Source: Myxococcales bacterium 68-20
GTDB lineage: Bacteria; Myxococcota_A; Polyangia; Polyangiales; Polyangiaceae
DNA length: 64,000 nt
Direction: 5' to 3'
Assembly: GCA_001899635.1 (NCBI GenBank)
Contig: MKVQ01000024.1
Coordinates: forward strand, 1-64,000
In this document: piece after piece, positions 36,740 through 45,221 of the stretch
Layout of the letters: each line of letters opens with the position of its first letter
Numbering within the stretch: the stretch's first letter is position 1
The notes under the pieces: generated by a model
The model's input: only the letters and a program-made list of their open reading frames with translations
Told to the model about the DNA's origin: nothing
The model's database searches: none
Position numbers and translations under genes: made by a program

Positions 36740-37675
36740 TCAGAAGGCGATTCGGAGCCCACCGCTGCTGAACACGTAGGGCACGCCCCAGCGGGCGACC
36801 GATCTTCCGTCGAACCGAATCTCGATGTCGGGGACCGATACACCGAGCCCACCGGCGAGCTCGAACGCCAAGTGAGGCTGGACGAAGTACGCCGCCGACG
36901 CGGTCAGCGTCGGAGTGAAGCGCGTCTCGCCGTCGCGTCGCGCGCGGAACAGAGGATTCGCGAAGCCCGTCGCGCGCGTGTACGTGAGCAAGGCGGCCAA
37001 GCCGACGGAGCCGGTCAGCGAGGGCCGCGGGACGCGCAGCTCCATATCGACCACCGGGCCGCAAGCGATGGTCGAGATCTCCACGTCGACGTCCTTCTCG
37101 TTTCCACGGATCGTCGCCGCGACGAGCGGTGCGACGATCATCGCGCCGCCGCCGAACACACCGGAGACGCGGGTGCGCACGGAGACACGCGCCCCGAGCC
37201 CCACCGCGCCGGCGTCGAGGGTCGGGCCGAGGCCACCCGTGAACGCGAGGCGCGACCGAATGGGCTCGGTGTTCGGCGGCGCCGGCACGTCCGCCGACCT
37301 CGGCGCCGTCGACGGTGCAGGCCTGGCGTCGTCGCTCGATACGGTCGGCTGCGATGGCGCGCTCGCGGCGGACGGTGCGTGTGCGATCACCCGAGCGCGC
37401 ACGTGCTCTGCCACCTTCACCGCGTCGACGACCTCGTCCTTGCCTTCGAGCATCAGGACCTTCGTGAGCGCTCCGTGGTCCCAGATCTCGGTTCGGCGTC
37501 GCGTGACGACACGCACCTTCGTTCGGCTCTCCTCCGGCGCATCGTCCGTTGTCACGTCGACGCACGCCACGCTCGACGCGAGCTCGCCCAGGACGCGATT
37601 CGAGAACGAGCTCCCGTCGCCGACCATCACGACCGCGCATGTGCCGACGGCGCCGAGAACGACCGCGTGGATCAT
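36740..37675 (-). CDS. Putative outer-membrane protein of a sigma/FecR locus
   Basis: The 311-residue protein has a signal-like N-terminus, a soluble segment (VACVDVTTDDAPEESRTKVR), an Ala/Pro linker, then a C-terminal barrel-like region (LAFTGGLGPTLDAGAVGLGA ... VFSSGGLRIAF) ending in Phe. The ATG overlaps the stop of the FecR/TPR pseudogene by ATGA. This looks like the last gene of a sigma-factor, FecR and outer-membrane module. The family is not recognised. Confidence 0.65.
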   Translation of the reverse strand: MIHAVVLGAVGTCAVVMVGDGSSFSNRVLGELASSVACVDVTTDDAPEESRTKVRVVTRRRTEIWDHGALTKVLMLEGKDEVVDAVKVAEHVRARVIAHAPSAASAPSQPTVSSDDARPAPSTAPRSADVPAPPNTEPIRSRLAFTGGLGPTLDAGAVGLGARVSVRTRVSGVFGGGAMIVAPLVAATIRGNEKDVDVEISTIACGPVVDMELRVPRPSLTGSVGLAALLTYTRATGFANPLFRARRDGETRFTPTLTASAAYFVQPHLAFELAGGLGVSVPDIEIRFDGRSVARWGVPYVFSSGGLRIAF

Positions 37676-38874
37676 TTCGCCAGCAAGTCCCGCGCGACGT
37701 CGATGGACGCACCGTTGGGGAACCTGTCGACGTAGAAGCGTGCGCGCGAACGCGCGAGCGCGACGTCGCCGCTCGCGCGGGCGAGCTCCACGAGCCGTCC
37801 CCAGGACTCCTCGGCGAACGAGCCGTTGGGCGCGAGGCGCGTGTACTCGAGGAAGCGGCTCGGCTTCGGCGCCGCGGCGATCGTCGGCGAGCATGCGCGC
37901 GAGGAGGAACGTCGCCGTCGCTGCGTGCGAGCTGTCGGAGAATCGAGCGCGGACGGCACGGTAGGCGCGTTCGGCGGTGTCGAAGCGCCCGGCGTGGCGC
38001 GAGGTCTCCGCCAGGCCCATCGTCTCCTCTGCGGTTCCTGAAGTGATCACGTCTTCAGTCGATGCCGGCGCCGCCCGCCGCTCGGGGGTCGGCGGAGCGA
38101 CGGCCGCGGGCAGCTCCGCCGAGTGACCGCGGTGCGCCGCGACGCTCGCGGCCGCAGCTGCAGTGCTCGGTGGCGAGGCGCTCGCTCGATCTCCGTTCGC
38201 GTCGGGGACGGCGCCTCCCTCGGCATCGCCGCCGTCACCGGGCAGCTCATCTCGCTGACGTCGCCCGCTCCGAGCTCGCGCGCGCCGTCCAGGCAACCGC
38301 CGCTGACGAGCACGCGTCCTTCCTGCATCGTCACGCGAAGTCTTTGCGTCGTAGGCTCCCATTCGGTGTCGAAGCGGGTCCCCTTCACCTGCACACGGTA
38401 CGGTCCTGCGGCGATCGTCCAGCGATTTCCGGCGCGAGGCACGACGTGCGTGCGGATGCGGCCACGCTCCAGCACGACCTCCGCGCCGGACTTCGTGGTC
38501 GAGGCCACGCGCATGGTCGAAGCTGCGTGGATGTCGATCTCGCTGCCGTCCGAGAAGTGCAGCGGGACCGACCCCGTCGACGGGACGATGGGCGCACCGA
38601 TCTCGCCGGCTCCGTCCCCGACGGTGAAGGAGAGAACGGCCCGCTCGGGTGAGCGGGGCCCGCGCGGGAAGAACAGGACGCCGATCGCGACTGCGAGCGC
38701 CGCGCCGGCCCCGCCCCACATCCGACGCGTGCGAGCTCGTTCGGCCAAGAGGCGCGAGGCGCGAAAGGCAGCGACTCGCTCGTCGAGCGGCGCGCGGGAC
38801 CGATCGCGATCGGCGAGAGCGCGGTCCAGCTCGACGCGCACCGCAGAGGTGATCTTCTCGACGTCCTCGCGCAT
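37672..38874 (-). pseudogene. Frameshifted FecR-TPR protein
   Basis: Read from ATG 38874, the first frame gives a cytoplasmic segment, one membrane helix (about 52-70) and a FecR domain (FSDGSEIDIHAASTMRVAST, GPYRVQVKGTRFDTEW). After about 38200 the coding signal moves to another frame (ETSRHAGRFDTAERAYRAVR, SDSSHAATATFLLARMLADD), and near 37880 it returns to the first (FLEYTRLAPNGSFAEESWGR, ending FPNGASIDVARDLLAK). The first frame alone stops at 38047. Two compensating shifts break one gene of about 400 codons; sequencing error is the alternative. FecR proteins act as anti-sigma regulators, consistent with the sigma fragment 2 bp upstream. Confidence 0.65.
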
Positions 38875-38876
38875 GC

Positions 38877-39155
38877 TCAGGTCGCCTTTGCCCACTTGGG
38901 GCTCCGAGCGAGCCAGGTTTCGAGGTCGGGGACGCCTTCGGCGTGCGCCTTGAAGAGGCGCTCCGCGACCGCGAGTCGGCGCTTCGTGGTCGCGAGCGAG
39001 ATCCCGCACGCGTTGGCCACCTCCGTGAGCTCCAGCCCTTCGACGTGGCACAGCAAGAATGCGATCCGCTCGTCTGGCTCGAGCCGATCGACGAGCTGGT
39101 AGAATGCGTCGATCGCCGTGGCCGGAACGTCGCGTGACGGCTCATGGCCTGACAC
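38877..39155 (-). pseudogene. Truncated ECF sigma factor (region 4 only)
   Basis: The 92-residue reading from GTG 39155 is a clean sigma region 4: LVDRLEPDERIAFLLCHVEG, LELTEVANACGISLATTKRR and LAVAERLFK. Region 2, needed for core binding and the -10 element, is absent, and none of the three upstream frames up to about 39540 encodes it. A short match in another frame (AIDELVSARHETLRV, about 39165-39215) suggests a frameshift and loss of the 5' part. The FecR pseudogene follows 2 bp later, so this was a sigma/anti-sigma pair. Confidence 0.65.
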
Positions 39156-39554
39156 GAAGCGTCTCGTGACGCGCCGAGACGAGCTCGTCGATTGCTCTCA
39201 CCGCCCGCATCCGGCCGCCGATCAGCGATCGGGCGCCCGCTCCTCAAGCGAACAGGAAACGCGAGGGCGGCGGCGCGGTGAAGCGCGATGCCGCGGCGGC
39301 TCCGCGCCCGCTTTGCCGCGTGGTCCGCGCGATCAGCGGGTAGCTGCCGGGAAGGGCAGGCCCCCGTGTCGTGCGCGCCGCACGCGCTCGCGTGTTCCGC
39401 ACGAGGCTCATGGGCTCCATTGCTCTGCAACCCGCCGCGCCGACGGGCCAGCCCGCATGCGGGCGCTCACCGTGATCGCAAGGGGCTCGGCTGGTCGCGC
39501 TCGGGCCGGAACCCGAGCTGAGCAGTGGGGCAATACCTTGCAGGTGGGCGCTCG
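39156..39554. other. Gap upstream of the sigma fragment
   Basis: This 399-bp stretch should hold the missing N-terminal half of the sigma gene. Only short unrelated frames are seen. No terminator, repeat or RNA gene was recognised. Confidence 0.4.
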
Positions 39555-40304
39555 ATGAGGCAGAGACGACGCATGAACGAAGGGCGCTTCAGTCTCACCA
39601 CCTTGCTCGCGGTGGCGATCATCGTCGGGGCCGGTGCGTTCGCCGCTGGACGCGGGACGAACACCGCTCCCGCGGCTCAGACGACGATCACGGAGGCGCG
39701 CTCGATGACGCCGCCCGACCACGGCGGAGAGGGCACTCCCGCGGGCCACACCCATGCGGGCGGGCTAGCGTCTCCCAGGCACGACCTGCCGCCCGGACAC
39801 CCGCCCATCGATCCCTCGGCACCGGTCATGGGCAGCGCGCTCGACACTGCAGCGGCGCAGGAGACGTCGCTGTCGTGGACGACTCCGGCGCGATGGGAGT
39901 CGATGCCGAACCCGAGCTCGATGCGCCTCGCCACGTATCGCGTCCCGCGTGCTGCGGGCGACGCCGCCGATGCGGACGTGTCGGTCAGCCAGGCCGGCGG
40001 CGCGGTCGATGCGAACATCGATCGGTGGATCGGTCAGTTCGAAGGCGACGCTGCAAAGAACGCGAAGCGCACGACCCGCAAGGTCGCGGGCCTCGACGTG
40101 GCGATCGTCGAGGTCGAGGGCACCTACTCGGGCGGAATGGGAATGGGCAAGAACGACGGCCCCGCAAAGGACTGGGGCTTGCTCGGGGCGATCGTAGCCA
40201 CACCGGGCATGCCCCACTTCTTCAAGATCACCGGACCTGCTCGCACCGTCCGCGCCGCGCGCCCCGAGCTCGATGCGCTGTTGTCGACGCTCGCAACGCG
40301 CTGA
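39555..40304 (+). CDS. Signal-anchored hypothetical protein
   Basis: From ATG 39555 the 249-residue product has a basic start and a hydrophobic anchor (SLTTLLAVAIIVGAGAFAAG), a His/Pro/Gly-rich linker (GHTHAGGLASPRHDLPPGHP), and a globular domain (WTTPARWESMPNPSSMRLAT ... FFKITGPARTVRAARPELDA) that looks conserved but belongs to no family recognised here. ATG 39573 is an alternative start. The neighbours give no functional clue. Confidence 0.7.
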   Translation: MRQRRRMNEGRFSLTTLLAVAIIVGAGAFAAGRGTNTAPAAQTTITEARSMTPPDHGGEGTPAGHTHAGGLASPRHDLPPGHPPIDPSAPVMGSALDTAAAQETSLSWTTPARWESMPNPSSMRLATYRVPRAAGDAADADVSVSQAGGAVDANIDRWIGQFEGDAAKNAKRTTRKVAGLDVAIVEVEGTYSGGMGMGKNDGPAKDWGLLGAIVATPGMPHFFKITGPARTVRAARPELDALLSTLATR

Positions 40305-40329
40305 AGTCGACGAGACGCCGCATTCATCG

Positions 40330-40818
40330 CTATCGCGGGAGCTCATAACGTCGCTCAACGTTGGGAGGGTCGAGCGCTGCAAGGTCGTCCTTGCACTGCC
40401 TGGGGGCCTTGCTGTCCGCTCGTAGGACATCGTCCAGTCCACGCAGCTTGTCGATCGTGGCCTGGCGATCCGCGCGCAACGTGACGATGCGTTGCCACGC
40501 GGCTTCTTCGATCCAGGTCTCGGGCGGTCGTGGCTCCGACCGCAAGGAGAAGAAGTTGTCCGCAAGCACCACCGCGGCTCGGCCACGATCACCGACCCGC
40601 GTGTCGCGTTCTGCCGGTCGCCGCTGGCGCGCGGAAGAGCGCGGGCGCTCCGCCGACCAACGCGATGAAATGGAGCTCGGTCTCCCGGCGTTCACGACGA
40701 GGTAGCGGCGCGACGCGCCGCCCGAACCGGGCTCCGCCACGAGCTGGGCGTCCTCCGTCAGCGCCACGTCGACGGAGTAGACAGCGAAGGCCGTCGTCTG
40801 GCTGCTCAGCGGCGTGGC
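40330..40818 (-). pseudogene. Frameshifted hypothetical gene
   Basis: Coding character runs through three pieces. One frame reads TTAFAVYSVDVALTEDAQLV ... RRYLVVNAG (about 40810-40690). A second continues RETELHFIALVGGAPALFRA (about 40690-40630). The first frame resumes with RAAVVLADNFFSLRSEPRPP ... NVERRYELPR and stops at 40330. No start codon precedes the first piece after an in-frame stop. This looks like a gene with compensating indels and a lost 5' end. Its product is not recognised. Confidence 0.45.
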
Positions 40819-41663
40819 CGACGGTCACCATCTGCGCCTGCTCGCCGCGTGGAGATCGTGAGCATGACGCCGCCTTGCCGGGCGCGCGCTTCGGCGTGGA
40901 GCTTCCGCGCGAGATCGAGCGCGTGGATCGTTGCCGCTACACGGTGCTCGACGCCGAGCTTGTCGTAGATGTTCTGCAGGTGCCGGCTCACCGAGTCTGC
41001 GCGCAGCCGGAGGATCTTCGCGATCTCGTCGTTCGACTTGCCCTGCGTGAGCCAGTAGAGCACGTCGCTCTCGCGGGGCGTGAAGCCCGCGCCGGCGAAC
41101 AGGTCCGGCGATACGATCGCGCCGGCGGCCGTGATCGCGAACGCCATTCTGCGTCCGTGCGCCAGGTGTGGTTGGACGAGCGTGAGTAGCTCCTTCTCCA
41201 TGGGAGTGAACGGCCGGCTGTCGCGGAGGAGCCCGACGAACACGGTCGCGCCGGGGCCCGCGGGCACGTGCACGAAACAGTGATCGACGAGGCGCATCGG
41301 CCGATAGACCTCCTGGTAGATGTCGAGGTCACGAAAGGCGGGGCCGCTGTAGAAGTCACGCGCGCTGAAGGGCTTGCCGCCGTTGACCGCAGGGTCGAAC
41401 CGGAACGGCGCATACTTGGCCATGTGCCGGCCGAACGCCTCGAAGGCATCCGCGAGGCCGGGCGGCGCGCAGTCGAAGTTGGCGCTGAGAACGCCTGTCT
41501 CCGCGTCGATGATTCCGTGGCTGTTCAGTGCACCGGGAACGAGGCGCGAGATCAGGGAAAAGGCGCGATCCACGAACGAGTTTGCCGTCAGCCCCGGCGC
41601 GTAGAAGTCCGCGAGCGCGGCGTCTTGCTCGGGCGCGCGGCGTGATTTCCGCAGCACGAGCAC
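40806..41663 (-). CDS. LuxR-type transcriptional regulator
   Basis: The C-terminal helix-turn-helix is complete: FTPRESDVLYWLTQGKSNDE, IAKILRLRADSVSRHLQNIY and DKLGVEHRVAATIHA. The 190-residue N-terminal half contains a possible PAS/GAF-like sensor (FCAPF-like FRFDPAVNGGKPFSARDFYS, VDHCFVHVPAGPGATVFVGL), with no response-regulator aspartate pocket. The GTG at 41663 lies inside a 14-bp perfect dyad, suggesting autoregulation or a misplaced start. Confidence 0.85.
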   Translation of the reverse strand: MLVLRKSRRAPEQDAALADFYAPGLTANSFVDRAFSLISRLVPGALNSHGIIDAETGVLSANFDCAPPGLADAFEAFGRHMAKYAPFRFDPAVNGGKPFSARDFYSGPAFRDLDIYQEVYRPMRLVDHCFVHVPAGPGATVFVGLLRDSRPFTPMEKELLTLVQPHLAHGRRMAFAITAAGAIVSPDLFAGAGFTPRESDVLYWLTQGKSNDEIAKILRLRADSVSRHLQNIYDKLGVEHRVAATIHALDLARKLHAEARARQGGVMLTISTRRAGADGDRRPRR

Positions 41664-41686
41664 AGATTATCATGTGCTCGTGCTGC
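41651..41686. promoter_or_regulatory. Large palindrome over the luxR start
   Basis: GCAGCACGAGCACA (41651-41664) and TGTGCTCGTGCTGC (41673-41686) are perfect inverted copies with an 8-bp AT-rich centre (GATTATCA). The structure covers the GTG at 41661-41663 and the 3' end of the RCC1 remnant. It may be an operator for the LuxR protein or a terminator for the remnant's transcript. Confidence 0.5.
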
Positions 41687-41940
41687 CGAGCGGGCGCAGG
41701 CGAGCCGCCCGAGCCCGAGGGCCCGGGTGCGGTCGCTCACTACCCGTCGCTCCCCACCAAAGGACTAGATGCGGAGTGGCGTTGAAGCTGCCCGCCGTTG
41801 GATTGCCGAGCTGGCCACTGGTGTTCCTTCCCCAGCAGCGAATCGAGCGATCCGCGAGCACCGCGCAGGAGTGCGCCAGGCCTCCGGCGACGGCGTCGAC
41901 GCCCGACAGTGACGCGACGTTGGCCGCCGTGCAGACCGCC
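41670..41940 (-). pseudogene. Remnant of an RCC1-repeat protein gene
   Basis: The frame reads a single RCC1 blade with the local consensus: GVDAVAGGLAHSCAVLADRS, then IRCWGRNTSGQLGNPTAG and a terminal HLVLW like the VTVLW end of the protein at 49373-51676. The signal peptide, Cys-rich half and six other blades are missing. Upstream it joins directly to the divergent promoter module at about 41940, so an internal deletion removed most of the gene. Confidence 0.7.
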
Positions 41941-41978
41941 CGCAGACGTCGCTCTACCGAGCGTCGCAGATCAGCGGG

Positions 41979-42014
41979 GCCGAGGAGTACGCCTTAAACT
42001 AGGCCTAGGTCCGT
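41979..42014. repeat. Left copy of the 36-bp inverted repeat
   Basis: This 36-bp segment is the perfect reverse complement of 49273-49308. It contains the palindrome CTAGGCCTAG (41999-42008). Weaker inverted homology extends outward over roughly 190 bp, into the 5' region of the RCC1 protein gene on one side and to the edge of the RCC1 remnant on the other. Confidence 0.9.
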
Positions 42015-42146
42015 CTCGCTCCCCGTGAGCTAATGGCGAGGGACGTCTGCGCACGACATCGGGGCGACACTCCGAACGAACGGGGTAAGCCCGGTTCGGC
42101 CTGTGACGAACCCCTCCGGACCGCCCCCGACAGAGGACCGCACACG

Positions 42147-44537
42147 ATGAAGTTGCCTCGGGTCACGACAGCATCCGCCAAGGTCGTCACCGCCACGCTC
42201 GGTCTCCTGGTCGGAGCATGCAGCGTCGATCCCTCGGATGCGCCGGACAGCGAGATCGAGGCCTGGGGCGACGCTGGCGGTGCGGGGACGATCGACGCGG
42301 GGGGCGGCCCGCTGCCCGAGGACAGCGGCGCTTCGACCCGCGTGTGCGTTGCCGGGACGTGGGACCACGACGGCGATCCGACGACGGATTGCGCGGGATG
42401 GACGGAGTGCGAGCCGGGCACCTACGTCACGGGCGCCCCGTCCGCCACGGCGGACCGGCAGTGCGCCGGGTGTCCGAGCGGCACCTTCAGCGCGACCTCG
42501 AACGCCGCGGGCTGCACCACCTGGAGCAACTGCGCGGCCGGCACGTTCGTCAGCGCCGCGCCCTCCGCTTCCGCCGATCGGAAGTGCACGACCTGCACCG
42601 CCGGGACGTTCGCGCCGTCGGCGAATCAATCGAGTTGCTTGCCCGCCGGCGCGTGCGCGGCAGGCACCGAGCAGGCCGCCGCCGCGACGCCGCTCGTGCC
42701 CGCGGTCTGCATTCCGTGTCCACCCGGCACTCACTGCGCGGGCGGCGCTGCTCCGAAGGCGACCTGCGCCGCCGGGACCTGGGACCACGACGGCGCGCCG
42801 GCGACGGCCTGCGTCCCGAAGACGGTGTGCGTCGCGGGACAGGCGGTCGCGCATGAAGGCGCCACGGCCGTCGACAGGACGTGCACCGACTGCACGATCG
42901 GGACCTTCACGTCGACCTCGAACGCGGCGGCGTGCGCGTCCTGGAGGGACTGCGTCCCGGGAAACTTCGTGCAGGTGCTGCCGAGCGCGACCGCCGATCG
43001 GCGATGTGCCCCGTGTGTCGAAGGGACGTACGCGGCGTCGCCGAACCAATTGGCGTGTCTCCCCGCGGGGGCCTGCGCAGCGGGGACGGAGCAGGCGGTA
43101 GCGGCGACGCCGACGGCGCCGCCCGTCTGCTCGGCCTGCGAGCCGGGGACGTATTGCCCCGGCGGCGCGACGCCGAAGCAGACGTGCGCGAACGGCAGCT
43201 GGGACGACGACGGCGACACCAGGACCGTGTGCGCGCCCTGGACGATCTGCGCTCCGGGCAGCGCCGTCGTGGCGAACAGCGGCAGTCCGACGACGAATCG
43301 GACGTGCGCGAGCTGCGTGGAGAGCTTCAGCACGACCGAGAACGTCTCGAACTGCACGCCCTGGAGCACCTGCACGCCGGGCGAGCGCATGAGCGCTGCC
43401 GGGACCACGCTGACGAATCGACGATGTGAGGCTTGCGCCGTCCCCGGTGAGACGACGACCACTCCAAACTCGACGGACTGCGCGGGCGCGGTCGAGATCG
43501 CTGCCGGCTATTTCCACACGTGCGCGCGCATGCTCGACGGCACCGTCCGCTGCTGGGGCGGAAACCGCAACGGCCAGCTCGGGGACGGGTCGACGACCGA
43601 TCGGCGCTCTCTCGTCACCGTCCCCGGTCTCGCTGGTGTCGTCGCGATCGCTGCTGGCAACGACCATAGCTGCGCGATCGTGAACGGCGGCACCGTCCAC
43701 TGCTGGGGAGCCAACGATGCGGGGCAGCTCGGTGACGGCTCGACGATCGAGCGCCGCTCTCCCGTTCCGGTTTCCGGACTCACGGGCGTGACCGCGATCG
43801 CGGCGAGGGGCCGGTATACCTGCGCCGTCGCGAACGGCGCCGTCCAATGTTGGGGCGACAACAGCTACGGTCAGCTCGGCAACGGAACGACGACCCCGTC
43901 GCGCTCGCCCGTAGCGGTTCAAGGCCTTCCGGCTGTCACCGCGGTCGCTGCTGGCGGCATCCACACTTGCGCGATCGTCACGAGCGACGGGTCTCTCCGC
44001 TGCTGGGGCGACAACAGCCTCGGGCAGCTCGGGATCGGGACGTGGGGCTCATGGTCCTTGCCCGTCGCCGTCCTCGGACTCAGCGACGTCGTCTCGGTCG
44101 CCGCGGGCTACTTCCACACCTGCGCCGTCACGAACGACGGTGTCACGTCGTGCTGGGGAAGCAGTGAGTACGGGCAGGTCGGCACGGAGTGGTGGGACAT
44201 GCCGATGAGCCCGCGGCCGCTCCAAGGACTTCCAGCGGCCACCTCCGTGGTCGCCGGTGAACAGCACAGCTGCGCGCGACTTGCCGATGGCTCCGTTCGC
44301 TGCTGGGGACAGAACTACTTCGGTCAGCTCGGTGCCCCCGACATCTGGACCCCCGAAGTACCCGTCACCATCGCCGGGCTCTCGAACGTCACGTCGATCG
44401 CCGCCGGCGCGAACCACGCCTGCGCGCAGCGGGACGACAATACCGTGCGCTGTTGGGGCTGGAACGACAACGGCCAGCTCGGCGACCCGACGATCACGGA
44501 GTGGCAATCTTTTTCGCCGCTGCTCGTCCCCTGGTGA
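42147..44537 (+). CDS. TNFR-like/RCC1 surface lipoprotein 1
   Basis: The 796-residue lipoprotein (signal peptide ending LGLLVGAC) has a Cys-rich N-terminal half of about 10 TNFR/ephrin-receptor-like repeats (CAGCPSGTFSATSNAAGCTT, CEPGTYCPGGATPKQTC) and a C-terminal half from about residue 445 with seven RCC1 blades (for example CARMLDGTVRCWGGNRNGQL), enough for a complete propeller. ATG 42147 leads straight into the signal peptide; an upstream ATG at 42033 adds residues unlike a leader. Ligand unknown. Its 5' region is homologous to that of the EGF protein gene. Confidence 0.85.
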   Translation: MKLPRVTTASAKVVTATLGLLVGACSVDPSDAPDSEIEAWGDAGGAGTIDAGGGPLPEDSGASTRVCVAGTWDHDGDPTTDCAGWTECEPGTYVTGAPSATADRQCAGCPSGTFSATSNAAGCTTWSNCAAGTFVSAAPSASADRKCTTCTAGTFAPSANQSSCLPAGACAAGTEQAAAATPLVPAVCIPCPPGTHCAGGAAPKATCAAGTWDHDGAPATACVPKTVCVAGQAVAHEGATAVDRTCTDCTIGTFTSTSNAAACASWRDCVPGNFVQVLPSATADRRCAPCVEGTYAASPNQLACLPAGACAAGTEQAVAATPTAPPVCSACEPGTYCPGGATPKQTCANGSWDDDGDTRTVCAPWTICAPGSAVVANSGSPTTNRTCASCVESFSTTENVSNCTPWSTCTPGERMSAAGTTLTNRRCEACAVPGETTTTPNSTDCAGAVEIAAGYFHTCARMLDGTVRCWGGNRNGQLGDGSTTDRRSLVTVPGLAGVVAIAAGNDHSCAIVNGGTVHCWGANDAGQLGDGSTIERRSPVPVSGLTGVTAIAARGRYTCAVANGAVQCWGDNSYGQLGNGTTTPSRSPVAVQGLPAVTAVAAGGIHTCAIVTSDGSLRCWGDNSLGQLGIGTWGSWSLPVAVLGLSDVVSVAAGYFHTCAVTNDGVTSCWGSSEYGQVGTEWWDMPMSPRPLQGLPAATSVVAGEQHSCARLADGSVRCWGQNYFGQLGAPDIWTPEVPVTIAGLSNVTSIAAGANHACAQRDDNTVRCWGWNDNGQLGDPTITEWQSFSPLLVPW

Positions 44538-44549
44538 CGAGCACGCGTG

Positions 44550-45221
44550 TCACTTCGCGGCTCCGCTCTTCGGCCCGACGCAGAAGGACGCGAACTTCCC
44601 GAGACCGCCGTTGACGAGCTCGGGAGCGACGCCGAAGCAGCGATCGCCGCCTCCGCATCCTGAATCGTCCGAGCAGGCGCGCTCGCACGTCGCGACCTCG
44701 CCCCAGACGAGCACCTCTCCCTTGGCGCAACGCGCGGCGGCCCTCGGCGCCTTGAGGCTTCCGCCGTCGGCTGCATTGCGAGGAGGCTCACCCGAGAGCG
44801 TTTCGTGGGGCACCCAGCCGTTCAGGCGGGCCGTCTTGTCGAAGGGGTTGCCATAGCTGACGAGCACCCACGATCGCTCGTCCACCTTCGCGCGCGCGAC
44901 GAGGACGACCTCGGTCGACGATGGCAAGAACGCGCTCCTCCGCGTCGACGCAGGATCGAGGCGAACGATCGCCGGGCCGTGGACGAGTCGCTCCTTCGGA
45001 TGGTCGAGCCGCTCCTCGTCGGGAAAGCGCCGGACGAGGTCCGCGTTCACGGCGGGTGGCTCGGGGACGAAGGCGTCCGCGGATGGTGCGGTCATCGCGT
45101 CGCCGGCGAGAGTGCTGCTCGACGTCGCCTCAGGGCTCGCTCCTTGTGGCTTCGCTTCTTTCGAGCACGCGACGAGCAATGCCGAAAGAACCAACGCTCG
45201 TGCTCGTGCCGGTCGGAGCAT
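44550..45221 (-). CDS. Lipoprotein coupled to the EGF protein
   Basis: The ATG overlaps the stop of the EGF protein gene by one base (TGATG). The 223-residue product has a lipobox (ALLVACSKEAK), a central SH3-like stretch (VVLVARAKVDERSWVLVSYG, then TARLNGWVPHETL) and a C-terminal Cys-rich segment (CERACSDDSGCGGGDRCF). The coupling suggests that the two are made in fixed ratio and work together at the surface. It converges on the RCC1 gene with a 12-bp gap. Confidence 0.75.
   Translation of the reverse strand: MLRPARARALVLSALLVACSKEAKPQGASPEATSSSTLAGDAMTAPSADAFVPEPPAVNADLVRRFPDEERLDHPKERLVHGPAIVRLDPASTRRSAFLPSSTEVVLVARAKVDERSWVLVSYGNPFDKTARLNGWVPHETLSGEPPRNAADGGSLKAPRAAARCAKGEVLVWGEVATCERACSDDSGCGGGDRCFGVAPELVNGGLGKFASFCVGPKSGAAK

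Noticed and set aside
42030-43964. Long minus-strand frames opposite the RCC1 proteins (also 50279-51721)
   Set aside because: They are Arg/Ala/Gly-rich mirror frames of well-supported lipoprotein genes.
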